The notes under the pieces are model-generated. The model was not told where the DNA came from. It saw nothing but the letters and a program-made list of their open reading frames with translations, and did no database searches. A stretch of DNA of 64,000 nucleotides. Origin: an uncultured Ureaplasma sp. Its GTDB lineage: Bacteria > Bacillota_I > Bacilli_A > Mycoplasmatales > Mycoplasmoidaceae. The stretch covers positions 1-64,000 of the forward strand of contig CAMQZA010000002.1 of assembly GCA_947039545.1 (NCBI GenBank), read 5' to 3'. Made by a program: the position numbers and the translations under genes. This document shows positions 1-10,202 of the stretch, in pieces (the first letter of the stretch is position 1; every line of letters begins with the position of its first letter).

Positions 1-90
1 CTATTATTGAAGAAGTTGAAGTAAAAGAAGAAATTGAACCTGAACCTATTATTGAAGAAGTTGAAGTAAAAGAAGAAGTTAAACCTAAAC
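1..90 (+). repeat. Two 45-bp in-frame tandem repeats
   Basis: Bases 1-45 and 46-90 are near-identical copies. They differ at the 3' end, where ATTGAACCTGAAC is replaced by GTTAAACCTAAAC. They encode a 15-residue unit in the partial gene at the window edge. Since 45 is a multiple of three, gain or loss of a copy would keep the frame. More copies may lie to the left. Confidence 0.8.
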
Positions 91-143
91 CTGTTGCTAA
101 AGCATCTAAAGAAGAAGTTAAACCTAAACCTGTTGCTAAATAA
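1..143 (+). CDS. C-terminal end of an unknown repeat-tailed protein (partial)
   Basis: The reading frame enters from the left edge (first full codon at 3) and stops at TAA 141-143, so only the last 46 residues are visible. They are acidic and lysine/proline-rich: two copies of a 15-residue unit of the form PIIEEVEVKEE(I/V)(E/K)P(E/K), encoded by two 45-bp tandem DNA repeats at 1-45 and 46-90, followed by two shorter VKPKPVAK-type units. Such a tail is probably unstructured and may vary in copy number. The function of the protein cannot be told from this part. The next gene starts 22 bases downstream. Confidence 0.75.
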   Translation, partial: IIEEVEVKEEIEPEPIIEEVEVKEEVKPKPVAKASKEEVKPKPVAK

Positions 144-165
144 AAAGAAGATTTTTTAAAAAAAT

Positions 166-207
166 ATGAAAGAGAGATTAAAGAGTATGAAAGAGAGATT
201 AAAGAGT
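166..207 (+). repeat. Perfect tandem 21-bp duplication carrying the start codon
   Basis: The 21-base unit ATGAAAGAGAGATTAAAGAG(T) occurs twice without mismatch at 166-186 and 187-207, each adding the residues MKERLKS in frame to the small membrane protein. Each copy carries its own ATG and a purine-rich stretch that could serve as ribosome binding site for the next ATG. Confidence 0.9.
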
Positions 208-468
208 ATGAATAAAGGATTAAAAGTAGGTCTAATTATAACCGGTTCAGTTTTAGTTGCTGGTGGTATTGTTGCTGGTATTACTGTTCCATTAGTTCAA
301 CAAGCACAAGCAAAAAAAGTTTTTTATTTTGGAAGATTTGGACACGAATATGCTTTATATATTGATAATTCTCTTGTTTATCGTGACGGTAATCCAAATG
401 AATTAATTAAATATGCAAAAAATTTAATATCAAAAGGATATAGATATGGTGGTAAATACAATGGCTAA
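166..468 (+). CDS. Small single-pass membrane protein, function unknown
   Basis: 100 residues from the first ATG. A basic N-terminus is followed by one hydrophobic helix (about residues 21-46, VGLIITGSVLVAGGIVAGIT) and a soluble C-terminal part rich in Tyr, Gly and Lys, so it is either an anchored or an exported small protein. The start is ambiguous: ATGs at 166, 187 and 208 are all in frame because the first 42 bases are a perfect tandem 21-bp duplication. Starting at 208 gives 86 residues and leaves the membrane helix intact. No purine-rich Shine-Dalgarno site clearly favours the first ATG, while GAGAG-type sequence precedes the other two. No family recognised. Confidence 0.6.
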   Translation: MKERLKSMKERLKSMNKGLKVGLIITGSVLVAGGIVAGITVPLVQQAQAKKVFYFGRFGHEYALYIDNSLVYRDGNPNELIKYAKNLISKGYRYGGKYNG

Positions 469-587
469 AAAAGAAATAATAAAAAAATTATAAAACAAAA
501 GTACATAATTTATATGTTTCATAATAATAAGCATAAGATTATAAAATTACAAAACATATTATACTAAAAGTATAATTAAGGAAAAAA

Positions 588-872
588 ATGAAAAAAATAC
601 ACACAGAATCACAAACATGCAATTTTCTTTGCGGATCATGCAGTAATTCATTTATTATTGAAACAACTTTAAAAGATGCTAATTATAGTGTTGATGTATG
701 TTCTAAATGTCATCCATTTTATATTGGTAAAACTTCAGGAAAATCACTTAGTGGAAGATCTGAAAAATTACAGAAAAAATTTGAAATTGGAAAAGAAAGA
801 ATTTCAACAAAAGTTGAAAAAACTAAAAAAGTTAGAAAAGCTATCGATTCATTCGGTTTTGATAAAATATAA
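588..872 (+). CDS. rpmE: 50S ribosomal protein L31 (bL31), zinc-binding type
   Basis: 94 residues. The N-terminal part is typical bL31: MKKIHTESQTC start, cysteine pairs Cys15/Cys18 and Cys38/Cys41 that would hold a zinc ion, then the HPFYIGK signature. After residue 50 comes a basic, lysine-rich extension longer than in most bacterial L31 proteins (usually 65-75 residues), probably in contact with rRNA. An AAGGA site lies just before the ATG. The gene is followed by a clear intrinsic terminator at 890-918 and then prfA; rpmE next to prfA is a common arrangement in mollicutes. Confidence 0.93.
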   Translation: MKKIHTESQTCNFLCGSCSNSFIIETTLKDANYSVDVCSKCHPFYIGKTSGKSLSGRSEKLQKKFEIGKERISTKVEKTKKVRKAIDSFGFDKI

Positions 873-889
873 ATAAATTTTAGAATAAT

Positions 890-918
890 AAAAAGCACTA
901 GATTACCTGGTGCTTTTT
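890..918 (+). terminator. Intrinsic terminator after rpmE
   Basis: AAAAAGCACTAG (890-901) pairs with CTGGTGCTTTTT (907-918) over 12 base pairs with one G-U pair and a 5-base loop, ending in a T run. It lies 17 bases after the rpmE stop and 19 bases before prfA, so it should separate or attenuate transcription between the two genes. Confidence 0.85.
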
Positions 919-937
919 ATTAAATAGTAGGTAAATT

Positions 938-2035
938 ATGCAATATAATATAAAACTTTTTAATACATTAATAAAAGTTAATGAAAAAAAAGAGTCATTA
1001 GAAAAAGAACTTGAAAATGAAACAATTACATTTGAGAGAACTACACAAATAAAAAAACAAATGAAAAACATGAATAATGTTGGTTCTTTATTTTATAAAT
1101 ATAAATCAATTATTCAAGATTATGAATTAGCTGAAAAAATTGTAATTGATAAAAGTTCAGAAGAGGAAATGGTTGATTTTGCAAAAGAAGAAATCAATCA
1201 ATATAAAGTTCAAATACCACTTATTGAAGAAGAAATAACAATTGCTTTATTACCTACTGATCCCAATAATGATAAAAACGTTATTATAGAAATGAGACCG
1301 GCAGCTGGTGGAGATGAATCAGCAATTTTTGTTTTAAATTTATTTGAAGCATATAAAAGATTTTCTGAATCTCAAAATTGAAAACTAACTATTCTTGATT
1401 TAAAAAACCAAGCTCATGGGTATGATTATATTTCTTTTTCAATATCAGGGAATGAAGTATATAGTAAAATGAAATTTGAATCAGGTGTTCATAGAGTTCA
1501 AAGAGTACCTGCAACAGAATCTAAAGGTAGAGTGCATACATCAACAATAACTGTTGCTGTTTTACCAGAACAAGATGAATTAGATATAAAAATATTAAAA
1601 AGTGATATTAGAGAAGATACTTATCGAGCTAGTGGTGCTGGTGGTCAACATGTTAATAGAACCGAATCAGCTGTCAGATTAACTCATTTACCTACAGGCA
1701 TAGTAGCAGCTTGTCAAGAAGGCAAATCACAACACTCTAATAGAGATACAGCTATGAAAATGCTTAGAAGTAAAATTTGAGAATTTGAAAATGAAAAAAG
1801 AAATTCAGAATTATCAAGTAAAAGAAAAGAACAAGTTGGTAAAGGTGATCGTTCTGAAAAAATAAGAACTTATAATTATCCTCAAAATAGAATTAGTGAT
1901 CATCGTATTCTACTTACATTAAATAAACTTGATGAAATAATGCAAAATGGAAATATGAATGAAATAATAGATCCTTTAATAGCTAATGAGCAATCTACAT
2001 TAATGTTAAATATTGGTATAATGTATGACGAATAA
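938..2035 (+). CDS. prfA: Peptide chain release factor 1 (RF1)
   Basis: 365 residues with TGA read as Trp at residues 148 and 281. RF1 recognises UAA and UAG in the ribosomal A site and triggers hydrolysis of peptidyl-tRNA. The GGQ catalytic motif is at residues 235-237 within SGAGGQHVN, and the PAT codon-recognition tripeptide is visible in [13 protein letters not shown], which marks it as RF1 rather than RF2. An organism using TGA for Trp is expected to lack RF2, so this should be the only class I release factor. The next gene, prmC, which methylates the GGQ glutamine, starts inside the end of prfA (11-base overlap), a sign of translational coupling. Confidence 0.95.
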
Positions 2036-2870
2036 GGAAATTCTCTATAAAGGAAATAAGATTCTTAAAGAAAATAATTTACCTGAAAATATCTCTTTAG
2101 ATATTTTATATATTGTAAATTCAAAAATTAAGAATATTAATGATTATTATGAGCATCAATTTTCAAAAATTAATGCAAAAGATGAAGAATATTTTTTAAA
2201 AATTTTAAATGAATATTTAAAAAATACACCCTTAAATTTTTTTTCAAAAACAAAAAATTTTTATTCTAGAGATTTTATTCTTAAAGATAATGTTTTTTGT
2301 CCGAGATATGAAACTGAAAAAATTATTGATATTTTAAAAGATAATATTAATTTAAAAGAAAAAATTAATATTTTAGATTTATGTAGTGGTTCAGGTAATA
2401 TTGGACTAACTGCTGCTTTAGAATACAAAAATTCATATGTTGAATTAGTTGACATTGATAACAATGCGATTAGTAATATTCAAGATAATATAAAAAAATT
2501 TAACATCAAGAATACTAAAGTGACTATTTCCAATTTATTTGAAAATATTAATTCAAAATTTGATGTAATCCTTATGAATCCTCCATATATAAAACGAGAT
2601 GATGATTATGTTGATGAAACAGCAAAAAAATTTGATCCAGAAAAATCACTATTTGCTGATAATGATGGTTTTGATTTTTATTATCAAATATTAGAACAAT
2701 CTAAAAATTATCTAAATAAAAAAAATTTAATAATTTTTGAAATTGGATATAATCAAAAAGAGAAATTAGAAGAATATTTAAAAGATAAGGATATTAAAAA
2801 TTTTGATTTTATTAATGATTACTTTAATAAAAATCGTTTTTTAATAATTAAAAATTTATATGATGTTTAA
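2025..2870 (+). CDS. prmC: Release factor glutamine methyltransferase PrmC (HemK)
   Basis: 281 residues. It transfers a methyl group from S-adenosylmethionine to the glutamine of the GGQ motif of release factors. The SAM-binding motif [12 protein letters not shown] (about residues 114-125) and the catalytic NPPY motif (185-188, [10 protein letters not shown]) are both clear. The N-terminal part corresponds to the usual helical recognition domain but is divergent. The start overlaps prfA by 11 bases and the end overlaps the following gene by 8 bases, so prfA, prmC and the TsaC-like gene are probably one translational unit. Confidence 0.93.
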   Translation: MTNKEILYKGNKILKENNLPENISLDILYIVNSKIKNINDYYEHQFSKINAKDEEYFLKILNEYLKNTPLNFFSKTKNFYSRDFILKDNVFCPRYETEKIIDILKDNINLKEKINILDLCSGSGNIGLTAALEYKNSYVELVDIDNNAISNIQDNIKKFNIKNTKVTISNLFENINSKFDVILMNPPYIKRDDDYVDETAKKFDPEKSLFADNDGFDFYYQILEQSKNYLNKKNLIIFEIGYNQKEKLEEYLKDKDIKNFDFINDYFNKNRFLIIKNLYDV

Positions 2871-3423
2871 AAAAGAAGCAAAAGATTTAAAAGAAATAGT
2901 TGAATGATTAAAAAAAGGTAATATCCTTTGCACTGAAACAGATACTACAATTGGTTTTTGCGCCTTGAATGAAGAAGTTTTATATGAAGCTAAAAAGAGA
3001 GATAGAAATAAAAAATTTATAAAATTTATCAATATTTCATCATTATTAGAAATATTAAGTCCTATACAAATAAAATTTATGTCAGAATTTTGGCCTGGAA
3101 GAACTACACTTATTATAAATAAAATAGCATATAGAAACCCAACAACTTTTTTAATTAATCAATTATTACATCATGTTGATTCAATGTATTCAACTAGTGC
3201 TAATATAAGTGGCTGTTTACTTCATAAAACTATTGAAGATGTATATGAAGAATTTAAAGATAATGATAAAATAATGTATGTTAATAAAACATTAAAAGAT
3301 AAAATTATATCGAATATTCCTTCAACAATTGTTGATATTGATGAATGAAAAATTTTAAGATATGGTGATACTGCTAAAGATGTAGATAAATTTTTTGAAA
3401 GATATATAAATGTACAAAAATAA
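2863..3423 (+). CDS. tsaC: Sua5/YrdC/TsaC-type threonylcarbamoyl-AMP synthase
   Basis: 186 residues when TGA is read as Trp (for example at 2905-2907 and 3346-3348). Proteins of this family make threonylcarbamoyl-adenylate from threonine, bicarbonate and ATP, the first step of the t6A tRNA modification. Family marks visible are TETDTTIGFCA near the N-terminus, an FWPGRTTLII segment (family FWPGPLTLIL) and STSANISG. The canonical KxRP lysine motif appears degraded (KKRDRNKKF). It is shorter than most family members (about 190-210). It overlaps prmC by 8 bases and rpiB by 14 bases. The family assignment is firm; the exact activity is inferred. Confidence 0.82.
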
Positions 3424-3856
3424 AATATACATATCATCAGATCATGCTGGATATGATCTGAAAGAATATATTATTAAAGAATTAAAAAATCAATCTAAGA
3501 TAAATATAATTGATTTAGGAACTGATTCTTCTACTGTTAGTGTTGATTATCCAGACTTTGCAGTAAAACTTGCTAAAAATGTTAATAATGATGAAAAGTC
3601 GTTTGGTATTGGTATTTGTGGAACTGGTATTGGAATTAGTATAGCTTTGAACAAAATTGATAATATAAGAGCTGCTATTGTTTATAATAAATCAACAGCT
3701 CAATTAAGTAAAGAGCATAATGATGCAAATATTATTGTCTTTGGATCAAGAGAAATAAAATTTGAAGATGTTATTGAGTATATTAATATTTATAATTCAG
3801 CTGAATTTGAAAAAAGACATCAAAAAAGAATTGATAAAATTAGTAATTTAGAATAA
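3410..3856 (+). CDS. rpiB: Ribose-5-phosphate isomerase B
   Basis: 148 residues, the normal length for RpiB/LacAB family enzymes. It interconverts ribose 5-phosphate and ribulose 5-phosphate in the pentose phosphate pathway. The SSDHAGYDLK phosphate-binding segment is at residues 9-18, the GICGTGIGISIALNK active-site loop holds the catalytic cysteine, and SKEHNDANIIVFGSR matches the conserved C-terminal His/Asn region. LacA/LacB-type galactose-6-phosphate isomerases are related, but no lac genes are nearby and the pattern is RpiB-like. The start overlaps the tsaC-like gene by 14 bases. Confidence 0.93.
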   Translation: MYKNKIYISSDHAGYDLKEYIIKELKNQSKINIIDLGTDSSTVSVDYPDFAVKLAKNVNNDEKSFGIGICGTGIGISIALNKIDNIRAAIVYNKSTAQLSKEHNDANIIVFGSREIKFEDVIEYINIYNSAEFEKRHQKRIDKISNLE

Positions 3857-3893
3857 AAAATTAAATATAATATATTTTTAGGAAACAACAGAA

Positions 3894-4778
3894 ATGGAAA
3901 AAATTATTAATACTAATGAATTTAAAATGAATATTTTTGATGGCCCTTTAGATTTACTTGTTTCTTTGATAAAAGATCATAAAAAAGATATTATGGAAAT
4001 CAATATTTCTGAGATTACTCAACAATATTTAGATTATATTAATCAAAATATTAAAGATATATTAATTGATGAAGCTAGTGATTTTATACTGATGGCTACT
4101 TATTTAATTGATTTAAAAGCTAAAACATTAATACCTCATTTAAATCCTCAATCTAATAAAAATGAAACAGAATTTGAAATTGAAAAATTCAAAAGAAGAA
4201 TCTTTTTATATGCACAATATAAAAATGTTGTTTCTGAACTTAGAGAAAAGCAATTTGAAAGATTTAAAAAAATATCTAAATTACAAGATGAATATGAAAA
4301 ATATTATCTTGAAAATATTCCTGATGCTCCTTTAGCAAAATCAATTAGTATAGATAAAATTATTTATTCTTGAAGAAATGTTTTAGTTAAAAAAAGACAA
4401 AATAAAGTTGAAGTTCCTTTTTTAATAAAAGTTAATAAAATTGATGTTGAAAAAATTCAAAATGATATTATTGAATTTATAAATCAAACAACTTTTACTA
4501 GCTTATTAATTGAAGATTATTTTAAAACTATTGATAAGAATATATTTAATTTTGAATATGCATGTGGTGTTTTTGTTTCATTATTAGTTTTAGAAAAAGA
4601 TGGTTTGATTACTATTGAGCAAGAAAATCATAATGATCCGATTTTCATTACTAAAAATTTAAATAAAAATATAACAAGAGACGAAAATTTAATTGAAGTT
4701 AATGAAGCTATTAAAAAAAGTGATGAAATTTTAAAAGAAGCTCTTTCTAATTTAAAAACAACAATTAAGGATAAATAA
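3894..4778 (+). CDS. scpA: Segregation and condensation protein A
   Basis: 294 residues with TGA as Trp at 4371-4373. ScpA is the kleisin that bridges the SMC dimer in the bacterial condensin complex and recruits ScpB. The N-terminal signature FDGPLDLLVSLIKDHKKDI (about residues 15-33) and the EASDFILMATYLIDLKAKTL helix are diagnostic. The C-terminal winged-helix region is present but divergent. RBS AGGAAAC precedes the ATG. The stop codon TAATG overlaps the scpB start by one base, so scpA and scpB are coupled, matching their obligate complex. Confidence 0.93.
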
Positions 4779-5467
4779 TGGATAAAAAAAAGATTGATAT
4801 TAATACTAATAATATTCAAGAAGATCATGAAGAATCTTCTTTAAATTTATTTTCACTTGATGATGATTCAAATACTCTTGAAATAGAAGATTCATATGAT
4901 ATTAATAGAATAAAATCAATAATGGAATCTGCTCTTTTCGTTGCTGGTAATGCTGGTTTAGGTTTAAGTGATTTAAAAAAAGTAACAAATATTTCTATTA
5001 AGGAAATAAAAAAAATTCTTAAAGAATGAACTAAAGAATTAGAAAATAACTCATCTAGAGGAATTAATATTATGAATTATGGTGAAAGATATAAACTATT
5101 TTCAAAATCTTCTAATAGAGATTCTCTTTCTAATCTTATTACAATAAAATATAAAAATCCTTTGTCTGCAAGGGTAATGGAAACTTTAGCTATTATTGCT
5201 TATAATCAACCTTGTACTAAATCTAAAGTTGAAGAAGTAAGAGAAAAAGACCCTACTCCTGCTATTCAAAAATTATTAGAATTAGATTTAATAGCTGAAG
5301 CTGGTAGGGATACTACTCCTGGAAAACCTTTTTTATATACAGTTACTCATAAATTCTATGATATTTTCGGTATTAAAAATACAAGTGATTTACCAAGTAT
5401 AAATATTGATCAACCACTTGAAGATGAAGATATTGACTTTTTTGATAGTAATAGATATGAGGATTAA
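4778..5467 (+). CDS. scpB: Segregation and condensation protein B
   Basis: 229 residues with TGA as Trp at 5027-5029. ScpB dimers bind the kleisin ScpA in the SMC complex. After an acidic, disordered N-terminal stretch of about 45 residues come the two winged-helix domains; the second shows the family motif PLSARVMETLAIIAYNQP followed by EVREKDPTPAIQKLLELDLI and GRDTTPGKPFLYTVT. The N-terminal acidic leader is longer than in Bacillus ScpB. The start overlaps the scpA stop (TAATG). Confidence 0.93.
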
Positions 5468-5469
5468 AT

Positions 5470-6843
5470 ATGAGTAATAAAATTAATCAAAATGATTTAG
5501 TTAATTATTTAAAAAATTATGGTTTTATTTATCAAAGTTCTGAAATATACAATGGTTTAGCAAATGCTTGAGATTTTGGACCTATTGGTGTTTTATTAAA
5601 AATAAATATAAAAAATTTATGATGAAAAGAATTTATTACTAAAGTAGATAATATGTATGGTCTTGATTCAGCTATTATTTTAAATTCTGATGTTTGAAAA
5701 GCTTCAGGACATTTGAGTAACTTTTCAGATCCACTTATTGATTGTAAAAAATGTAAAAATAGATTTAGAGCTGATAAGCTTGTTGATGACAATTCAATAA
5801 GTGAAAAAAGTGATAATGAAACTGTTCAAAAAATTTTAAAAGATAATAAAATATCTTGTCCGTCTTGTAAAGCTGAAGAATGAACTGATATTAGAAAATT
5901 TAACTTATTATTTAAGACTGAACAAGGTGTAATTGAAGATAAAAAAAGTACATTATATTTAAGACCAGAAACTGCTCAAGGTATTTTTATAAACTTTAAA
6001 AATATCCAAAGAACAACAAGAGCTAAATTAGATTTTGGAGTTGGACAAATAGGTAAAGCCTTTAGAAATGAAATAACACCTGGTAATTTCATATTTAGAA
6101 CAAGAGAATTTGAACAAATGGAAATAGAATTTTTTCATCGTCCTGAAAATTATAAAAGTATTTTTGATAATTATCAAAACAAAATTAATTCTTTTCTAAT
6201 AGAAAAATGTAATATAGACAAAGATAATCTTCGTATTTATAATCATCCTAAAGAAGAACTTTCACATTATTCATCAAAAACAATTGATTTTGAATATCTT
6301 TTTCCACATGGATGAGGTGAATTATGAGGTCTAGCTGATAGATCAAATTTTGATTTAATATCGCACCAAAGCGCTTCAAAAAAGGAATTAGATTATTTTG
6401 ATACTACAACAAATAATAAAATTGTCCCATGCGCAATCGAACCTTCTGTTGGTGTTGAGAGATTATTGTATGCTATTGTTTATGATAATTATAAAATTGA
6501 AAAAATAAATGATGATAATGAAAGAGAAGTTTTAACTTTACCAATTGAATTATCACCGTATAAAGTTGCTGTTTTACCTTTAAATAATAAATTAGATGTT
6601 GAATCTAAAGAAATTTATCAAAAAATATTAGATTTAGGAATAAGTACAATATATGATTCGTCTGGAAACATTGGAAAAAGATATCGTAGACAAGATGCTA
6701 TTGGAACAAAATATTGTATAACAATTGATTTCAATACTAAAGAAACTAACTCAATAACTATAAGAGAGCGAGATAGTATGAAACAAGAAACAATTAATAT
6801 TAATGATTTAAAAGTATTTTTAAGTGAAAGAAGTATACATTAA
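5470..6843 (+). CDS. glyS: Glycyl-tRNA synthetase (single-chain, eukaryote/mycoplasma type)
   Basis: 457 residues, class II synthetase of the alpha2 type that charges tRNA-Gly. Several Trp are encoded by TGA in the first 200 residues. Visible marks: the YNGLANAWDFGPIG N-terminal motif, a zinc-ribbon-like pair (CKKCKN and [10 protein letters not shown]), motif 2 [11 protein letters not shown] with [14 protein letters not shown], motif 3 region [11 protein letters not shown], and an anticodon-binding domain ([15 protein letters not shown]). It starts 2 bases after the scpB stop. Length is as expected for the family. Confidence 0.95.
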
Positions 6844-6849
6844 AATATA

Positions 6850-8661
6850 ATGGATTTTGAATTAATTAATAAGTTAAAAGAAAAAATTGATATTGAAAAA
6901 GTTATATCAAAATATATAAATATTTCTAAAAAGGGAGCAAATTATTGAGCAATTTGCCCTTTTCATACTGATACAAAACCTTCACTGTCTATTTCTCCAC
7001 AAAGAAAAATATATAAATGCTTCAGCTGTGGAGCTGCTGGTGATGCTATAAATTTTGTTAAAAACTATGAAAATATAAATTTTTTTGATGCTATTCTTGA
7101 AACTGTAAAAATCATGGAAATTGTTGATTTTGATCTTTCAACTTTCAAAAACTTAAAAGTTATTAGTGAAAAAAATGATAATCTTTTCAAAATAAATGAA
7201 GAAGCATCAAAATATTTTTCAAATTTTCTTAAAAATAATGATAATAAAGATGCATTAAAATATTTATATTCTAGAAATATTACTGAAGAATTAATTAAGA
7301 AACATGATATTGGTTTCGCTCCAAAAGATAGTTCTATTCTTATTGATCTTCTAACTAATAATGAAAATATTCTAAATAATGAATCAGATGGTTATAACAA
7401 TTTAGATATTAAAAAAACAGGATTAAGTAGTGTTGTTGAAGGAAAATATAACTCTTTTTTTTATAATAGAATAATATTCCCAATTCATAATATCGATGAT
7501 AGAATTATTGGTTTTAGTGGAAGAGTCATTGATAATAAAGAGCCAAAATATTTAAATACTCCGACAACAGAAATTTTTAATAAAAATAAAACTTTATATA
7601 ATCTAAACAATGTTGTAAAGAATATTAATACTGAAAAAATTTATATTGCAGAAGGTTTCATGGATGTTATTGCTATTGAAAAACTTGGCATTCAAAACAT
7701 AGTTTGTACAATGGGAACTAGTTTTGGAAACGAACATATAAAACTATTAAAACAATTATATGATTTAAAATCAATTGTTCTTTGTTTTGATAATGATGAA
7801 GCTGGAATTGAAGCTAGTATAAAGAATGGTGAACTTTTAAACAAACATTATGATGTATTTGTAGTTAACTATGATTCTGATTTTAAAGATATTGATGAAA
7901 TATATAATAAAGACGGAATTGATAAAGCCTTAAAAATACTTCAAAATGTTGATTATTTTTCAATTTTTCTTTTGAAAAGAATATCTAAAAAATATAATTT
8001 TAAAGATGATAGTGATTTAAATTCTTTTATTAAAGTTAGTCAAAAAATTGTTAGTGAAATAAAAAGTGATTTATTTTATTTAAAAACAATAGAAATTCTT
8101 TCAGAAATAACATCTTTAAGTATTGAACAACTAGTATTAATTTATAAAAAAAATAATAAAAATACAATCAATAAATCTTATTATGATAATAAAAAAGATG
8201 AAAAAATATTTTTTAAAAATTATAATATAAATAATATTTGAATTAAAGATACTTTGGAACTTGGTTTAGTTAATTGTTTTTTTATAAGTAAAACAATCAG
8301 TGATGAATTTAATAAAAATAAAATAGTTTTAAAAGATAAAGATATTTTAGAAGTATATTCTTTTTTAGAATATTTTTATGAAAAAAATCCAGATTTATTA
8401 AGTATCAGATCGTTAAATATTTCTACAATGATTAAGTTTTTAGAAAAAATAAATAATGATAAAAAAGAATTAATAATACTTTATTTAAATAAACTATATT
8501 CCATATCAGTTGATAGAACAAATAAAAGAAATAAACAAGCTTTTGAAGAAATTTATAAAGAATTAAAAATAGAAAAATTGAATATAAAGATTGATGAAGA
8601 ACCTTTTGATAAAACAAAAGAAATTATAAATGATAGAGAGAAAATAAAAAGTAATAAATAA
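6850..8661 (+). CDS. dnaG: DNA primase
   Basis: 603 residues. DnaG makes the RNA primers for replication. The N-terminal CHC2-type zinc finger is complete (Cys36, His39, Cys57, Cys60). The catalytic core follows, with FSGRVID and the TOPRIM motifs [16 protein letters not shown] and [11 protein letters not shown]. The C-terminal helicase-interaction region is AT-rich and poorly conserved, as is usual in mollicutes. TGA codes for Trp at residues 33 and 464. It lies 6 bases after glyS and 2 bases before glpK. No sigma factor gene follows, unlike the macromolecular synthesis operon of other bacteria. Confidence 0.95.
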
Positions 8662-8663
8662 TT

Positions 8664-10190
8664 ATGAAAAATAATAAAAAATATATTATATCCCTTGACC
8701 AAGGGACAACAACTTCAAGAGCAATTATTTATGATACTAATGGAAACATTATAGATAAAAAACAAATTTATTTAACTCAGTCATTTCCAAAAAAAGGTTG
8801 AGTTGAGCATGATGCTATTGAAATATGAAATTCACAATTAAGTTCTCTACAACAAGCTGTTAACTCAAGTAATATTAGATTAGATCAAATTATTGGTGTT
8901 GGGATATGTAATCAGAGAGAAACTATTGTTGCTTGAAATAGTGAAACATCAATGCCTATATATTCTGCTATTGTTTGACAAGACAATAGAACTAAAGATT
9001 ATTGTGATGAATTAAAAGTTCATACAGATATGATTTATAAAAAAACTGGTTTAATAATTTCTCCTTATTTTAGTGCAACTAAAATAAGATGAATATTAGA
9101 TAATGTTCCAAACGCAAGAGAATTAGCAAAAGAAAATAAATTAAAAATAGGGACTATTGATTCATGGTTAGTTTACAAATTTTCTAAAAATACAACATTT
9201 GTTACAGATTATACAAATGCATCAAGAACTATGTTATTTAATATAAATACAATGCAATGAGATGATGAACTTTTAGAACTTTTTGACATTCCTAAAAATA
9301 TCTTGCCAGAAATAAGAAGTTCTGCTGAAAATTATTGTGATATATATCATGAATATTTTTCATCAAATAACAAAGACTTAAAAATACCTATTTTAGCAAT
9401 TTCAGGAGATCAGCAGGCTTCATTATTTGGTCAAAAATGTTGAAATAAAGGTGATATTAATATTACCTTAGGTACTGGTGCCTTTATTTTAGGCAATCTT
9501 GGTAATGAAAAAATTTTATCTAAAGAAAAATTATTAACTTCAATAGCATGTAATATTAAAGATGAAAAAATTAATTACATAATGGAGGGATCTATTTTTA
9601 ATTGTGGTAATGTAATTCAATGATTAATAAATGATCTTAAGATATTATATAAAGATTCAGAATCAGAGTGATATGCAAATTTAGTTATCGATGATAATGT
9701 ATTCTTTGTCCCATCACTTCACGGTTTGTCTGCTCCTTATTGAAAAGATAATTTTAGTGGTGCTATTTTTGGAATTAATAGGAAAACAAAGAGAGAAAAT
9801 ATTATAAAAGCATCTTTAGATGGAATTGCTTATCAAATAAAAGATGTTGTTGATATTATCAAAAAAGAAATAAATTTATCAAAAGATAGATTTGTTAATG
9901 TTGGTGGTGGTGTTAGTAATAATAAATATCTTATTCAATTTTTATCAAACATGCTTCAATCAAACATAAGTTTACCTGTATCTAAAGAAACTTCAGCATT
10001 AGGAATATTTTACTTAATAGGCATTAGTAATAATGTGTGGACTGTTGAAAATTTAATCCCTGATTTCCCTGCTCCTGATCAAATAAAACCAGAAATAAGT
10101 AAGATTGATATGAATAAAAAATATAAAAAATGAAAATCAGCAGTTAATATGTGTATAAAATGAAATGATGACACAAATAATCAAAATTAA
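8664..10190 (+). CDS. glpK: Glycerol kinase
   Basis: 508 residues, normal length for the FGGY-family glycerol kinase, which phosphorylates glycerol to sn-glycerol 3-phosphate. The ATP-binding [14 protein letters not shown] motif is at the N-terminus; [24 protein letters not shown], the WQDNRT segment, [11 protein letters not shown] and [16 protein letters not shown] further match GlpK. Many Trp residues use TGA. No glpF or glpO gene is seen next to it; the next gene downstream is gapN. In mycoplasmas glycerol 3-phosphate feeds both glycolysis and lipid synthesis. Confidence 0.95.
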
Positions 10191-10202
10191 AAAAGAGGAA
10201 AT

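Noticed and set aside
676-876. Open frame overlapping rpmE in another frame
   Set aside because: Shadow of bL31, which has all four zinc cysteines.
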